64,000 bases of DNA from Streptococcus suis (GTDB taxonomy: Bacteria > Bacillota > Bacilli > Lactobacillales > Streptococcaceae). Location: assembly GCF_002960425.1 (NCBI RefSeq), contig NZ_POIZ01000052.1, positions 161,336 to 225,335 on the forward strand, in the 5' to 3' direction. Shown here piece after piece: positions 1-9,180 of the stretch. The notes beneath the pieces were generated by a model that was given only the letters and a program-made list of their open reading frames with translations, did not search any database and had not been told where the DNA came from. The position numbers and the translations under genes are program-made. How positions within the stretch are numbered: position 1 is the stretch's first letter; each line of letters begins with the position of its first letter.

Positions 1-130
1 GGATAGGCTCTGTGACACTTGCTATCGCAAGTTTTATCTCCAACCTCTGACAGCTTCAAAGGTTTGGGGAACCTTTGAAGGAAGTAATTGCTCGCCCAGA
101 AACTCGAGAGCGACCATAAAAAACGAGCTT
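1..130. repeat. Intergenic hairpin-module repeat (left edge)
   Basis: This non-coding DNA contains two perfect hairpins: ACTTGC/GCAAGT at 17-32 and an 11-bp stem CTTCAAAGGTT/AACCTTTGAAG at 54-80. The 'atctccaacctc' text and the AAAGGTT/AACCTTT stem recur in the tandem array at the right edge of the window (63885-64000), so both edges carry the same repeat vocabulary. The element probably continues to the left of the window. From 130 to 255 I see no gene or clear structure. Confidence 0.6.
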
Positions 131-260
131 AAAAATCGGAGAGTGAGTTTTAGCTAATGGCTAGGAATTCAAGTCTTTCGATTATTTCCATGCTATTTCT
201 AACATGATTTATTAGAAGTGCAAGGAAGCAAGTCATGAAATCCCCAGAATGATAGGAATA

Positions 261-288
261 AAAGAGCTGGTTGAGCCAGCTCTTTTAC
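261..288 (+). terminator. Rho-independent terminator of the upstream operon
   Basis: The 10-bp perfect stem AAAGAGCTGG/CCAGCTCTTT has a 5-nt loop and is followed by only a short T stretch. It probably ends the operon to the left of the window, which may be an ilv operon given that ilvA follows; that gene is not visible. Confidence 0.7.
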
Positions 289-435
289 CCATTATTGCTT
301 CTTATTATGGAAAGTGGGGGCTTGAACATTGTATGTCAAGAGATTGCAAAATAATATGATGAAAATGCGCATAAATGTTAGTATTTTTAAAAAAATATTG
401 ATACAATATACTTATAGAAAGAAATTAGTGCAAAT

Positions 436-1686
436 ATGATTACAGCAAAAAATGTAGAACAGGCTTACGAAGTTCTGAAAAGAGTTGTCGTTCGAACGCC
501 ATTAGATTACAGTCGCTACTTATCAGAAAAGTACGGAGCCACCATCTATATCAAGCGTGAGAATGAGCAACGCGTTCGTTCATTTAAAATACGTGGAGCC
601 TACTATGCCATTTCTCAATTATCCGATGAAAAAAAGGCGCTAGGTGTGGTCTGCGCTTCTGCCGGCAACCATGCCCAAGGTGTTGCCTATACTTGTCAAG
701 AGATGCAGATACCAGCAACCATCTTTATGCCTGTTACAACACCACAGCAAAAGATTGGACAGGTTCGTTTCTTTGGCGGTGACTATGTAGATATTCGTTT
801 AGTGGGCGATACTTTTGATGAATCTGCTCAGGCAGCACAGGAATATACCAAAGAAACAGGTAAGACCTTTATTGATCCCTTTGATGATGACGATGTTCAG
901 GCAGGTCAAGGAACCGTCGCCTATGAAATCCTAGAAGAATCTCAAGAGCAGAGCATTAGCTTTGATCAAATCCTTGTACCCGTAGGTGGAGGCGGTTTGA
1001 TTGCTGGTGTTTCTGCCTACCTCAAAGAACACGCACCAGAAATCAAGATTATCGGTGTCGAAGCAAATGGTGCTCGATCTATGAAGGCAGCTTTTGACAA
1101 GGGACGTCCGATCAAATTAGCAAGCATTGATAAGTTTGCGGATGGGATTGCAGTTCAAAAGGTTGGAGCCGCAACCTATGCTGTAGCCCGTAAGCATGTC
1201 GATAAGCTGATTGGAGTAGATGAGGGATGGATTTCAGGCACCATTTTGGATCTCTATTCAAAACTTGGGATTGTGGCTGAACCTGCTGGAGCGGCAACTG
1301 TAGCAGCTCTAGAAGTCGTTAAAGACAAGATTAAGGGGCAAACCATTTGTTGCATCATCTCTGGTGGTAATAATGATATCAACCGTATGCCAGAAATGGA
1401 AGAACGTGCCCTCATTTATGAAGGAATTAAACATTACTTCGTTGTGAACTTTCCGCAGCGTCCAGGTGCTTTGAGAGAATTTGTAAATGATATTTTAGGA
1501 CCAAATGATGATATTACCCGCTTTGAGTACATCAAACGTGCCAATAAGGGAACGGGGCCAGTCTTGATTGGAATAGCTTTGGATAATAAAGAAGATTATG
1601 ATCAATTTCTTTCTCGTCTTGAAGATTTTGATCCCCAATATATCAATCTTCATGAAAATGACTCGCTTTATAAAATGCTTGTTTAG
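436..1686 (+). CDS. ilvA: Threonine dehydratase (threonine ammonia-lyase), biosynthetic
   Basis: This is a PLP-dependent cytosolic enzyme converting L-threonine to 2-oxobutanoate and ammonia, the first step to isoleucine. The PLP lysine is K51 in SFKIRGA. SAGNHAQG (75-82) is the substrate loop and the glycine cluster VPVGGGG (181-187) binds the PLP phosphate. The C-terminal ~80 residues (about 335-416, starting near YEGIKHYFVVNFPQRPG) form one ACT-like regulatory domain, so this is the short type with a single such domain, of normal length at 416 residues. A possible extended -10 (TGATACAAT, 399-407) lies 29 nt upstream. The gene ends 9 bp before the SPFH gene, which has its own AGGAGG site, so they may be cotranscribed. 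Feedback control by isoleucine is expected for the family but not shown here. Confidence 0.95.
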   Translation: MITAKNVEQAYEVLKRVVVRTPLDYSRYLSEKYGATIYIKRENEQRVRSFKIRGAYYAISQLSDEKKALGVVCASAGNHAQGVAYTCQEMQIPATIFMPVTTPQQKIGQVRFFGGDYVDIRLVGDTFDESAQAAQEYTKETGKTFIDPFDDDDVQAGQGTVAYEILEESQEQSISFDQILVPVGGGGLIAGVSAYLKEHAPEIKIIGVEANGARSMKAAFDKGRPIKLASIDKFADGIAVQKVGAATYAVARKHVDKLIGVDEGWISGTILDLYSKLGIVAEPAGAATVAALEVVKDKIKGQTICCIISGGNNDINRMPEMEERALIYEGIKHYFVVNFPQRPGALREFVNDILGPNDDITRFEYIKRANKGTGPVLIGIALDNKEDYDQFLSRLEDFDPQYINLHENDSLYKMLV

Positions 1687-1695
1687 GAGGTAAAT

Positions 1696-2601
1696 ATGGA
1701 AGCTGGTTTTATGATGGTTCTCATTAGTTTCTTATTTATTGTATTGCTTGCCTTGGTTTTGGTTGTTTCGGGGCTATATGTGGTCAAACAGCAGACAGTT
1801 GCCATTGTAGAGCGGTTTGGGAAGTACCAAAAGACTTCTACCTCTGGTATTAACTTTAAAATCCCCTTTGGTGTAGATGTGATTGCGGCCCGTATCCAAC
1901 TGCGGATGCTACAGAGTGAGATCGTGGTAGAAACCAAGACTCAGGACAATGTTTTTGTGACCATGAATGTGGCTACGCAGTATCGTGTCAATGAAAATAA
2001 TGTCACAGATGCCTACTACAAACTCATGCATCCAGAGGCACAGATTAAATCCTATATTGAAGATGCCTTGCGGTCATCCGTTCCGAAATTGACCTTGGAT
2101 GAACTCTTTGAGAAGAAAGATGAAATCGCCCTTGAGGTACAAAAGCAGGTGGCGGAAGAGATGTCGACCTACGGTTATGTTATTGTCAAAACCTTGATTA
2201 CCAAGGTCGAACCAGATGCCGAGGTTAAGCAATCAATGAATGAAATCAACGCAGCTCAGCGAAAACGGGTTGCGGCCCAAGAATTGGCAGAAGCCGACAA
2301 GATTAAAATAGTCACTGCTGCTGAAGCAGAAGCTGAAAAAGACCGCCTACATGGTGTGGGGATTGCCCAACAAAGGAAGGCAATTGTAGACGGACTAGCA
2401 GACTCTATTCGTGAATTGAAAGAGTCCAACATCAGCATGACGGAAGAGCAGATTATGTCTATCTTGTTGACCAACCAATACTTGGATACATTAAACAATT
2501 TTGCGCAAGGAGGTAATCAAACAATCTTTTTACCAGCTAATGCTGGCGGAGTGGAGGATGTACGTACACAAATATTGTCTGCTCTACAGGTTAAAAATTG
2601 A
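1696..2601 (+). CDS. SPFH/Band 7 (stomatin-like) membrane protein
   Basis: This 301-residue protein has one N-terminal transmembrane segment (about residues 8-28) and then an SPFH/prohibitin domain (about 30-190), including VKQQTVAIVERFGKYQ and the VVETKTQDNVFV strand. A long Ala/Glu-rich helical stretch follows (about 190-230, AAEAEAEKDRLHG), typical of stomatin and flotillin oligomerisation. Family members organise membrane microdomains and often partner an NfeD protein, but none is adjacent. The ATG at 1696 sits 5 nt after AGGAGG. It lies close downstream of ilvA. A specific substrate or role cannot be read from the sequence. Confidence 0.85.
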   Translation: MEAGFMMVLISFLFIVLLALVLVVSGLYVVKQQTVAIVERFGKYQKTSTSGINFKIPFGVDVIAARIQLRMLQSEIVVETKTQDNVFVTMNVATQYRVNENNVTDAYYKLMHPEAQIKSYIEDALRSSVPKLTLDELFEKKDEIALEVQKQVAEEMSTYGYVIVKTLITKVEPDAEVKQSMNEINAAQRKRVAAQELAEADKIKIVTAAEAEAEKDRLHGVGIAQQRKAIVDGLADSIRELKESNISMTEEQIMSILLTNQYLDTLNNFAQGGNQTIFLPANAGGVEDVRTQILSALQVKN

Positions 2602-2621
2602 GTAAAATCCGAACATTTTAC

Positions 2622-2658
2622 TTGACAATTCAAAGCAATTTGTATTATACTTAATTGC
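2622..2658 (+). promoter_or_regulatory. Consensus promoter with a palindrome around the -10
   Basis: A perfect TTGACA (2622-2627) is followed after 18 nt by TATACT (2646-2651). The -10 is enclosed by a perfect inverted repeat, GCAATT (2635-2640) and AATTGC (2653-2658), with a 12-nt centre. This could be an operator. Start of translation is at 2685. Confidence 0.75.
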
Positions 2659-2684
2659 ACGAATAAATTGGAAAGGGGTTCCTA

Positions 2685-2894
2685 ATGACTAGTTACGAAA
2701 AAGTTGCCGCTGTTGTCGGCTGGGTACGCGAAAAGAAAATCACTGGCTACCGTATCAGCAAGGAAACAAATGCTCGTGAGATGTCAGTTATCGCTCTTGC
2801 ACAAGGACGCGCTAAAATTGACAACATTTCATTTGCGACTGCCTTGGGGTTGATTGACTTTTACGACAAAAACCACAAGAAATTTGAAAACTAA
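2685..2894 (+). CDS. Small conserved-type protein, possible DNA-binding fold (69 aa)
   Basis: I do not recognise a named family. The 69-residue protein is helical and basic. Its stretch GYRISKETNAREMSVIALAQGR looks like a helix-turn-helix of Cro/XRE type (a recognition-like helix followed by an A-Q-G-R loop), but it is shorter than a full XRE domain. It is monocistronic, with a strong promoter, a good site (GAAAGGGG) before the ATG and its own terminator at 2924-2950. A palindrome surrounds its -10, which would fit autorepression by a small DNA-binding protein; that is inference only. Confidence 0.65.
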   Translation: MTSYEKVAAVVGWVREKKITGYRISKETNAREMSVIALAQGRAKIDNISFATALGLIDFYDKNHKKFEN

Positions 2895-2923
2895 TCTAAA
2901 TCATAGTATTTAGACGATTTGAT

Positions 2924-2950
2924 GAGAAGACGGCTGGTCTTCTCTTTTTT
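2924..2950 (+). terminator. Terminator of the 69-aa gene
   Basis: The perfect 8-bp stem GAGAAGAC/GTCTTCTC has a 5-nt loop and is followed by TTTTTT. Confidence 0.85.
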
Positions 2951-2953
2951 CTT

Positions 2954-2989
2954 GCAAAAAAACTTACCAGCCTAGAAGACTGGTAAGTA
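2954..2989 (-). terminator. Terminator of the amino acid ABC transporter operon
   Basis: The 9-bp stem ACTTACCAG/CTGGTAAGT (2962-2970 and 2980-2988) is followed on the minus strand by a run of seven T. It lies just past the stop codon of the ATPase gene. Confidence 0.85.
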
Positions 2990-3013
2990 TGGAATGGAAC
3001 ATAGAATGAAAGA

Positions 3014-3757
3014 TTATCCAAGGAAACGTTGTAGGAATTCGCGGGTCCGCTCTTCTTGTGGATTTTCAAAGATTTGTTGTGGAGTGCCTTCTTCAGCGAT
3101 GACGCCCTTGTCCATAAAGATGACGCGATCTGAAACATCGCGGGCAAATTCCATTTCATGCGTAACGATGATCATAGTCAAGCCAGACTTGGCAAGATCT
3201 TGCATGGTTTTGAGCACCTCTCCGACCATTTCAGGGTCAAGGGCTGAAGTTGGCTCGTCAAAGAGAATGACTTCTGGATCAACAGACAAGGCGCGGGCAA
3301 TGGCGACACGCTGTTTTTGGCCACCAGAGAGTTGGCTTGGTTTGGCCTGCCAGTATTGCTCGGTCATGCCGACCTTGTTGAGGTTCTCTTTGGCAATCTT
3401 TTCGGCTTCTGCACGGTCGCGTTTCAAGACAGTCGTTTGTGCCACGACAGCATTTTCTAAGACGTTGAGGTTGTTAAAGAGGTTGAAGGATTGGAAAACC
3501 ATACCCAATTTTTCACGATAGGTGGTCAAGTCATAGCCTTTGGCCAAAACATCTTGGCCATGGTAGAGGATTTGTCCTTCACTTGGTGTTTCCAAAAGGT
3601 TGATAGAGCGGAGGAAGGTTGATTTTCCAGAACCTGATGAACCGATAATGGAGATGACTTCCCCTTTTTCCACTGTCACAGAAATGTCCTTGAGGACCTG
3701 GTTTTGTCCATAGGATTTTTTTAGGTTTTTAATTTCAAGAATTACATTATTAGTCAT
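3014..3757 (-). CDS. Polar amino acid ABC transporter, ATP-binding protein
   Basis: This is the 247-residue ATPase of a polar amino acid importer (GlnQ/HisP family), acting on the inner face of the membrane. Visible motifs are Walker [10 protein letters not shown], the Q-loop near MVFQSFNLF, the signature LSGGQKQR, Walker [14 protein letters not shown] and the switch histidine in IIVTHEM. An upstream in-frame ATG at 3823 would add 22 non-homologous residues. The start at 3757 is preferred because the family begins near this point and it overlaps the end of the permease gene by 8 nt, a coupling typical of such operons. Substrate is probably glutamine, glutamate or another polar amino acid; the sequence does not decide which. 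Confidence 0.93.
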   Translation of the reverse strand: MTNNVILEIKNLKKSYGQNQVLKDISVTVEKGEVISIIGSSGSGKSTFLRSINLLETPSEGQILYHGQDVLAKGYDLTTYREKLGMVFQSFNLFNNLNVLENAVVAQTTVLKRDRAEAEKIAKENLNKVGMTEQYWQAKPSQLSGGQKQRVAIARALSVDPEVILFDEPTSALDPEMVGEVLKTMQDLAKSGLTMIIVTHEMEFARDVSDRVIFMDKGVIAEEGTPQQIFENPQEERTREFLQRFLG

Positions 3758-5315
3758 GAGGCACCTCGATTTGCATTTGGTTGGCACCAGTTGTATAGGT
3801 GTCTGTGTCAAAGCGTTTTTCAACTGCGCGCAAGATGCGGGTCACAGTGAAGGTCAAGATAAAGTAAATGATGGCAATGACGGTAAAGGTTTGGAAGTAC
3901 TGGTAGGTTTGTGTCGCTACAGTATTTCCTGAGAAGTATAATTCTACAACGGAGATAACGTTCAATACAGATGTGTCCTTGATGTTGATGACAAACTCGT
4001 TACCAGTTGCTGGCAAGATATTGCGGATAACCTGCGGAAGAACAATCTTGCGCATGGTTTGGTTGTGGGTAAAGCCAAGAGCTGTTGCGGCTTCAAATTG
4101 TCCCTTATCAACGGCGAAGATACCACCGCGGACAATTTCACTCATGTAGGCACCGGTATTGATGGATACGATGAAGATGGCAGCCAGAGTGCGGTCAAGG
4201 TTAAGACCGAAGGCTTGGGCAGTACCGTAGTAGATAACCATAGATTGTACAATCATCGGTGTACCACGGAACACTTCGATATAGATATTGATCAACCAAC
4301 CGAGAACTTTTTGACCGATAGCAAGAGCCTTGTTGGCTGCTTTTGGAGCGGTACGGAAGACACCAATTAGAAGACCAATAAGGGTACCGATGACAGTTCC
4401 TAAGATAGAAATCAGCAAGGTCATTCCAGTGCCACGAAGTAATTGTTGCCAGTTGTTAACGATGATATTCCACACTTGTGCAAAGAAGCTTGGTGTTTCC
4501 CCTTCGCTGGCTTCTTCAACAGGCTGGTTTTCAATCATCTTGTCCATGAGGGCAATTTGGTCAGCTTCAGTAAGAGTTGCCAAGACTTGATTGACTTGGG
4601 TGATACGGCTGTCGTCCTTGCGCATACCGACTGCAATGGTCACATCCTCAGCGTTGGTTTCAAAGCTATCAGTCAACTCCACCATTTTGAAGACCTTGTT
4701 GGCAGCTTCGGCTGTTCGACCTTCTGGACGCTCTGAAACGTAGGCATCAATAATACCAGATTCTAGTGCTTGGCGGATTTGAGAGAAGTCTCCCATAGCT
4801 GTTTGTTTGTCAGCACCTTGGATTTGGTCGATTAAGTCGTAGAGATAGACACCTTGCTGGGCAGTGATTTTTGCCCCAGCAAATTCAGCTAAGCTAGTCG
4901 CCTTAGCATACTGGCTGTCTGAACGAACGACCAAGGTTGGAATGGACGTATAGTAGCTGTCTGAGAAAGCTATTTCTTTCTTACGTTCTTCGGTCGGACT
5001 CATACCAGCGATAATCATGTCAATCTTACCAGAAGTCAGGGCTGGAACAAGACCTTCCCATTTTGTTTTAACTACCAAGAGTTCCTTGTCCAAGGATTCG
5101 GCAATTTTTTTAGCGATTTGGACATCGTAGCCATTGGCATACTGGTTGGTTCCTTCGATAGGAACAGCTCCGTTACTGTTGTCCTCTTGAGTCCAGTTAA
5201 AAGGGGCATAAGCAGCCTCCATACCGACTCGGAGGTATTCATCTGCTTTTACGCCTGTTGCCATAGAAAAAATAGCAATCAGTGTCAGCAGAAAGATACT
5301 AAATTTATGTTTCAT
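3750..5315 (-). CDS. Amino acid ABC transporter, fused substrate-binding and permease protein
   Basis: This single 521-residue polypeptide joins an extracellular binding protein to a membrane permease. Residues about 1-24 are a signal/anchor peptide. Residues about 25-255 form a type-II periplasmic-binding fold ([14 protein letters not shown] near the start, [20 protein letters not shown] in the middle). Residues about 285-505 form the permease with several hydrophobic segments and the His/Glu/Gln-family EAA-type loop around [21 protein letters not shown]. Lipoprotein-type binding proteins are usually separate; the fusion gives one receptor per permease subunit, as in GlnP-type transporters. 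It is first in a two-gene minus-strand operon with the ATPase, with a promoter at 5373-5345 and an AAGGAG site. Confidence 0.93.
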   Translation of the reverse strand: MKHKFSIFLLTLIAIFSMATGVKADEYLRVGMEAAYAPFNWTQEDNSNGAVPIEGTNQYANGYDVQIAKKIAESLDKELLVVKTKWEGLVPALTSGKIDMIIAGMSPTEERKKEIAFSDSYYTSIPTLVVRSDSQYAKATSLAEFAGAKITAQQGVYLYDLIDQIQGADKQTAMGDFSQIRQALESGIIDAYVSERPEGRTAEAANKVFKMVELTDSFETNAEDVTIAVGMRKDDSRITQVNQVLATLTEADQIALMDKMIENQPVEEASEGETPSFFAQVWNIIVNNWQQLLRGTGMTLLISILGTVIGTLIGLLIGVFRTAPKAANKALAIGQKVLGWLINIYIEVFRGTPMIVQSMVIYYGTAQAFGLNLDRTLAAIFIVSINTGAYMSEIVRGGIFAVDKGQFEAATALGFTHNQTMRKIVLPQVIRNILPATGNEFVINIKDTSVLNVISVVELYFSGNTVATQTYQYFQTFTVIAIIYFILTFTVTRILRAVEKRFDTDTYTTGANQMQIEVPHD

Positions 5316-5344
5316 GATTTCTCCTTATTAAATGGTATTACACC

Positions 5345-5373
5345 ATTTTATTAAAAATTCTGACAAATTTCAA
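5345..5373 (-). promoter_or_regulatory. Promoter of the amino acid transporter operon
   Basis: On the minus strand TTGAAA (5373-5368) and TAAAAT (5350-5345) are spaced by 17 nt. A small palindrome, AAATGG and CCATTT, lies in the leader just before the ribosome binding site. Confidence 0.55.
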
Positions 5374-5405
5374 TATCCTTGTACTATGAAAGGAACTTTT
5401 TTTTA

Positions 5406-5414
5406 TGATATAAT
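5406..5414 (+). promoter_or_regulatory. Extended -10 promoter of uppP
   Basis: TGATATAAT carries the extended -10 dinucleotide and a perfect TATAAT. No convincing -35 is visible. Confidence 0.55.
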
Positions 5415-5442
5415 AAAAAGACTTACAATAAAGGAGTGTAAT

Positions 5443-6279
5443 ATGTTACTCGAATTACTAAAAGCCATCTTTTTAGGGATTATCGAAGGTGTGACCGAGT
5501 GGTTGCCAGTGTCATCTACAGGGCATTTGATCTTGGTTCAAGAATTTATGAAACTCAACCAAAGTGCTAGCTTTGTAGAGATGTTCAATATTGTCATCCA
5601 GTTGGGAGCTATTCTTGCGGTTATGACCATCTACTTCAAAAAGTTAAATCCTTTCCAGCCTGGTAAGACCAAGCGTGAAATTCAGTTGACCTGGCAGTTG
5701 TGGGCCAAGGTTGTTCTTGCCTGCATTCCGTCTATTCTGATTGCGGTGCCATTGGACAGTTGGTTCGAAGCCCATTTTAACTTTATGGTGCCCATTGCCA
5801 TTGCCTTGATTGTTTATGGTATTGCATTTATCTGGATTGAAAATCGTAATCGGGATGTAGAGCCACAGGTGACAGATTTGGCGAAAATGTCCTATAAGAC
5901 AGCTCTCTTAATCGGTTGCTTCCAGGTCTTGAGTATTGTGCCAGGAACTAGTCGTTCTGGTGCGACTATTCTAGGTGCGATTATCCTGGGGACCAGTCGG
6001 ACAGTTGCTGCAGATTTCACTTTCTTCCTTGGAATTCCGACCATGTTTGGTTACAGTGGTCTAAAGGCGGTCAAGTATTTCTTGGATGGAAACAGTTTAA
6101 ACCTAGAGCAAGGTCTTATTCTCTTGGTTGCCAGTCTGACAGCCTATCTTGTTTCCTTGGTGGTGATTCGCTTCTTGACGGACTTTGTTAAGAAAAATGA
6201 TTTCACCGTATTTGGCTACTATCGCATTATCTTGGGTGCGATTCTGCTAGTCTATTCCTTTATCACATTTTTATTTTAA
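5443..6279 (+). CDS. uppP: Undecaprenyl-diphosphatase
   Basis: This integral membrane phosphatase (278 residues) dephosphorylates undecaprenyl diphosphate, recycling the lipid carrier for peptidoglycan and teichoic acid synthesis; it also confers background bacitracin tolerance (BacA family). The two signature motifs are present: [14 protein letters not shown] near residue 15 and PGTSRSGAT near residue 168. About eight hydrophobic segments are seen. The reading frame is open from 5332, but the start at 5443 (after AAGGAG, with the family N-terminus [16 protein letters not shown]) is chosen. It is monocistronic with a terminator at 6277-6305. Confidence 0.95.
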   Translation: MLLELLKAIFLGIIEGVTEWLPVSSTGHLILVQEFMKLNQSASFVEMFNIVIQLGAILAVMTIYFKKLNPFQPGKTKREIQLTWQLWAKVVLACIPSILIAVPLDSWFEAHFNFMVPIAIALIVYGIAFIWIENRNRDVEPQVTDLAKMSYKTALLIGCFQVLSIVPGTSRSGATILGAIILGTSRTVAADFTFFLGIPTMFGYSGLKAVKYFLDGNSLNLEQGLILLVASLTAYLVSLVVIRFLTDFVKKNDFTVFGYYRIILGAILLVYSFITFLF

Positions 6280-6305
6280 GAGCAGGGGGACCTGCTTTTC
6301 TTTTG
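6277..6305 (+). terminator. Terminator of uppP
   Basis: The stem AGCAGG/CCTGCT (extendable through a G-T pair) is followed by TTTTCTTTT. Confidence 0.75.
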
Positions 6306-6404
6306 TCTTTCAAGCAGTCATTTAGTATAATGGAAAGAGATATGTATGAGAATTGAAAATGAATGGTAAATTTTTCGAAAGCTGTTCATCAATAAGAGGT
6401 AAGT

Positions 6405-7127
6405 ATGAAAGTAAAACAAATTAGTGATTCGACCTTGAAAATCACTATCAAAATGGATGACTTAGAAGAAAGAGGGATGGAATTGGCAGACTTCTTGATC
6501 CCTCAAGAAAAGACAGAAGAATTTTTCTATACAGTTTTAGATGAATTGGAGTTGCCTTTAACCTTCCGTGAAAGTGGTATGCTTAGTTTTCGTGTGACTC
6601 CTAAGCCGGATCGGGTGGATATTTTTGTGACCAAGTCTGATTTGGATCAGAATTTGAATTTTGATGAGTTTGCAGATATTTCAGAACTTGGTGATGTTAC
6701 AGGAATGAGCCCAGAGGACTTTTTCAAGAGCTTGGAGCAGACTGCTCGAGAGCGAAGCAGCAAGGATATGGATGCTGTTCGTCATTTGGAAGAAGTTGAA
6801 AAAGCTGAAGAAGCTGAGGAGAGCGAGTCAGAAGGCTACATCTACTATATCCTTGATTTTCCTAACATGGATGAACTGATGGCTTTTGTAGGAACAGTAG
6901 ATTACCCTATCGAAGAGTCAGAGCTCTATAAGATGGACGGTCATTACTATATGACTGTCTTGATCAATATCGAGGAACGTTCTAAGCGTTACCCGGACTA
7001 TCTTTTGGCGCGTATGTTGGAATTTGCCAATGATACTAAGTTGACTAGACCTGTCTTACAGGAACATGGGGTGACCCTCTTGCCAGTTGCAGCCCTAGAG
7101 GAACTTAGGAAGGTTTCCTTGCTATGA
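6405..7127 (+). CDS. mecA: Adaptor protein MecA
   Basis: This cytosolic adaptor delivers substrates, in streptococci notably the competence sigma factor ComX/SigX, to the ClpC protease. The 240-residue protein has the family pattern: an N-terminal substrate-binding domain (MKVKQISDSTLKITIKMDDL), an acidic linker (about 125-142, rich in Glu) and a C-terminal ClpC-binding domain ending in LPVAALEELRKVSLL. A GAGGTAAGT site precedes the ATG. Its stop codon overlaps the start of the sugar-phosphate transferase gene by 4 nt (ATGA), so the two are translationally coupled. Confidence 0.93.
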   Translation: MKVKQISDSTLKITIKMDDLEERGMELADFLIPQEKTEEFFYTVLDELELPLTFRESGMLSFRVTPKPDRVDIFVTKSDLDQNLNFDEFADISELGDVTGMSPEDFFKSLEQTARERSSKDMDAVRHLEEVEKAEEAEESESEGYIYYILDFPNMDELMAFVGTVDYPIEESELYKMDGHYYMTVLINIEERSKRYPDYLLARMLEFANDTKLTRPVLQEHGVTLLPVAALEELRKVSLL

Positions 7128-8311
7128 TGCCTTTTGCTTTAAAATATATAATGGTCATCATTTCGACCATGGTTGTAGCAGCGATAGCAACTCCTTTGGT
7201 GCGTTTTCTATCCTTCAAGGTTGGAGCAGTGGATAATCCAAACGCGCGTAGAATCAACAAGGTGCCCATGCCATCGGCTGGAGGCTTGGCTATCTTCATA
7301 GCTTTTGCCTTGGCTGCCCTGGTATTTTTGCCAGGAATTGTTACCCATGTTCATTATCATGGAACCTACCTACACTATGTTCTTCCCTTGATTTTATCTT
7401 CGCTCATTATTGTTATTACTGGCTATATTGACGATGTGAAGGAGTTGGGACCGGCTCCAAAAATGTTTGGAATTGTTCTTGCTGCGACTTTGATATGGTT
7501 TTTTACAGAATTCCATTTCGATAGCTTTAAAATTCCATTCGGTGGTCCTTTGCTTATTTTCCCGACCTGGTTGTCTTTCTTTTTAACGGTCTTGTGGATT
7601 GTTGCCATTACTAATGCGGTCAACTTGATTGATGGTCTGGATGGTTTGGTGTCAGGGGTGTCTATCATTTCATTGACGACTATGGGAATTGTTTCCTACT
7701 TTTTCTTACATGATAGCAATATCTTTTTGACCCTGACTATTTTTATTCTGGTAGCGGCTATTATAGGCTTTCTACCTTATAATTATAATCCAGCTATTAT
7801 TTATCTGGGAGATACCGGAGCTCTCTTTATTGGTTTCATGATTGGGGTGCTATCTCTGCAAGGTTTGAAAAACTCAACAGCTGTTGCGGTAGTTACTCCC
7901 ATGATTATCTTGGGGGTTCCAATTACAGATACTGTTGTAGCCATCATCCGTCGAAAATTGTCTGGAAAAAAAATTTCAGAGGCGGATAAGATGCATTTAC
8001 ACCATCGTTTGCTATCTCTGGGCTTGACCCATCGTGGTACAGTTTTAGTTATCTATGCCATTTCCTTCCTATTTTCTTTGACTTCGCTCCTGCTTAATGT
8101 TTCCAGTCGTCTAGGTGGTGTTCTCTTGGTTCTAACCATGGGTCTGGGTGTAGAGGTCTTATGTGAGTTGATAGGTATTTTTGGTGAAAATCGCATGCCC
8201 CTGCTCAATCTCCTTCGTTTCATTGGAAATAGCAGTTATCGTCAGGAACGCATAGCGGATTGTAAGGAAAAGCGCTGTCTTCGTAAGCAGCAAGCCAAGA
8301 AAAGAAAATAA
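7124..8311 (+). CDS. tagO: Undecaprenyl-phosphate sugar-1-phosphate transferase (TagO/WecA family)
   Basis: This polytopic membrane enzyme (395 residues, about ten membrane segments) belongs to the MraY/WecA/TagO superfamily, which moves GlcNAc-1-phosphate or a similar sugar from a UDP-sugar to undecaprenyl phosphate, starting wall teichoic acid or related glycopolymer synthesis. Hallmarks are the TGYIDDVKELGP aspartate loop (about residue 100), NAVNLIDGLDGL (about 165-176), NPAIIYLGDTGA and MHLHHRLLSLG. Its use together with UppP and the LCP protein in this window would fit an envelope polymer pathway. The ATG at 7124 overlaps mecA; a second ATG follows directly at 7127. The C-terminus is strongly basic. 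Confidence 0.88.
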   Translation: MMPFALKYIMVIISTMVVAAIATPLVRFLSFKVGAVDNPNARRINKVPMPSAGGLAIFIAFALAALVFLPGIVTHVHYHGTYLHYVLPLILSSLIIVITGYIDDVKELGPAPKMFGIVLAATLIWFFTEFHFDSFKIPFGGPLLIFPTWLSFFLTVLWIVAITNAVNLIDGLDGLVSGVSIISLTTMGIVSYFFLHDSNIFLTLTIFILVAAIIGFLPYNYNPAIIYLGDTGALFIGFMIGVLSLQGLKNSTAVAVVTPMIILGVPITDTVVAIIRRKLSGKKISEADKMHLHHRLLSLGLTHRGTVLVIYAISFLFSLTSLLLNVSSRLGGVLLVLTMGLGVEVLCELIGIFGENRMPLLNLLRFIGNSSYRQERIADCKEKRCLRKQQAKKRK

Positions 8312-8324
8312 GAATCTTTCTAAA

Positions 8325-8355
8325 CAAGAAGAGAGCTCTTAGGCTCTTTTTTTGA
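8325..8355 (+). terminator. Terminator of mecA-tagO
   Basis: An imperfect hairpin (AAGAGAGCTC with GGCTCTTTT) is followed by a T run. The T run also contains the start of the next promoter. Confidence 0.65.
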
Positions 8356-8361
8356 TATAAT
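8353..8361 (+). promoter_or_regulatory. Extended -10 promoter of the suf operon
   Basis: TGATATAAT has a perfect -10 with the TG extension, 30 nt upstream of sufC. It overlaps the preceding terminator. Confidence 0.6.
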
Positions 8362-8390
8362 GAGAAAGATAATAAATAAAGGAGTATAAG

Positions 8391-9164
8391 ATGTCAGTAT
8401 TAGAAATCAAAGACCTTCATGTTGAAATCGAAGGTAAAGAAATCCTCAAAGGTGTCAATTTGACCCTCAAAACAGGTGAAATTGCAGCCATCATGGGACC
8501 GAACGGAACAGGCAAGTCCACCCTTTCCGCAGCTATCATGGGCAATCCAAGTTATGAAGTGACCCAAGGTGAGATTCTGTTTGACGGTGTCAATATTTTA
8601 GAATTAGAAGTCGATGAACGTGCCCGCATGGGACTTTTCTTGGCCATGCAATATCCATCAGAAATCCCGGGTATTACTAATGCAGAGTTCCTCCGTGCCG
8701 CTATGAATGCTGGCAAGGAAGATGAAGACAAGATTTCTGTTCGCGATTTCATCACCAAGTTGGATGAAAAGATGGAACTCCTCAACATGAAAGAGGAAAT
8801 GGCAGAGCGTTACCTCAACGAAGGCTTCTCAGGTGGTGAGAAAAAACGTAATGAAATTCTCCAGTTGCTCATGTTAGAGCCAACTTTCGCTCTTCTTGAC
8901 GAGATTGACTCAGGTTTGGATATTGATGCCCTTAAAGTGGTTTCAAAAGGTATCAATGCCATGCGTGGTGAAGGCTTCGGTGCCATGATTATCACTCACT
9001 ACCAACGCTTGCTCAACTACATCACTCCTGATGTTGTCCATGTCATGATGGAAGGTCGTGTTGTTCTTTCAGGCGGACCAGAATTGGCGCAACGCTTGGA
9101 AAAAGAAGGCTATGTCCAAGTTGCAGCTGAGCTTGGCATCGACTACAAAGAAGATGACATTTAA
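8391..9164 (+). CDS. sufC: Fe-S cluster assembly ATPase SufC
   Basis: This soluble ABC-type ATPase forms the SufBCD scaffold complex for Fe-S cluster assembly. The 257-residue protein shows Walker A GPNGTGKST, the variant signature FSGGEKKRNE typical of SufC, and Walker B FALLDEIDSGLDID. It is the first gene of sufCDSUB. An AAGGAG site precedes the ATG, and sufD follows after 16 nt. Confidence 0.96.
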   Translation: MSVLEIKDLHVEIEGKEILKGVNLTLKTGEIAAIMGPNGTGKSTLSAAIMGNPSYEVTQGEILFDGVNILELEVDERARMGLFLAMQYPSEIPGITNAEFLRAAMNAGKEDEDKISVRDFITKLDEKMELLNMKEEMAERYLNEGFSGGEKKRNEILQLLMLEPTFALLDEIDSGLDIDALKVVSKGINAMRGEGFGAMIITHYQRLLNYITPDVVHVMMEGRVVLSGGPELAQRLEKEGYVQVAAELGIDYKEDDI

Positions 9165-9180
9165 GTCTTTGGAGGAAGCT

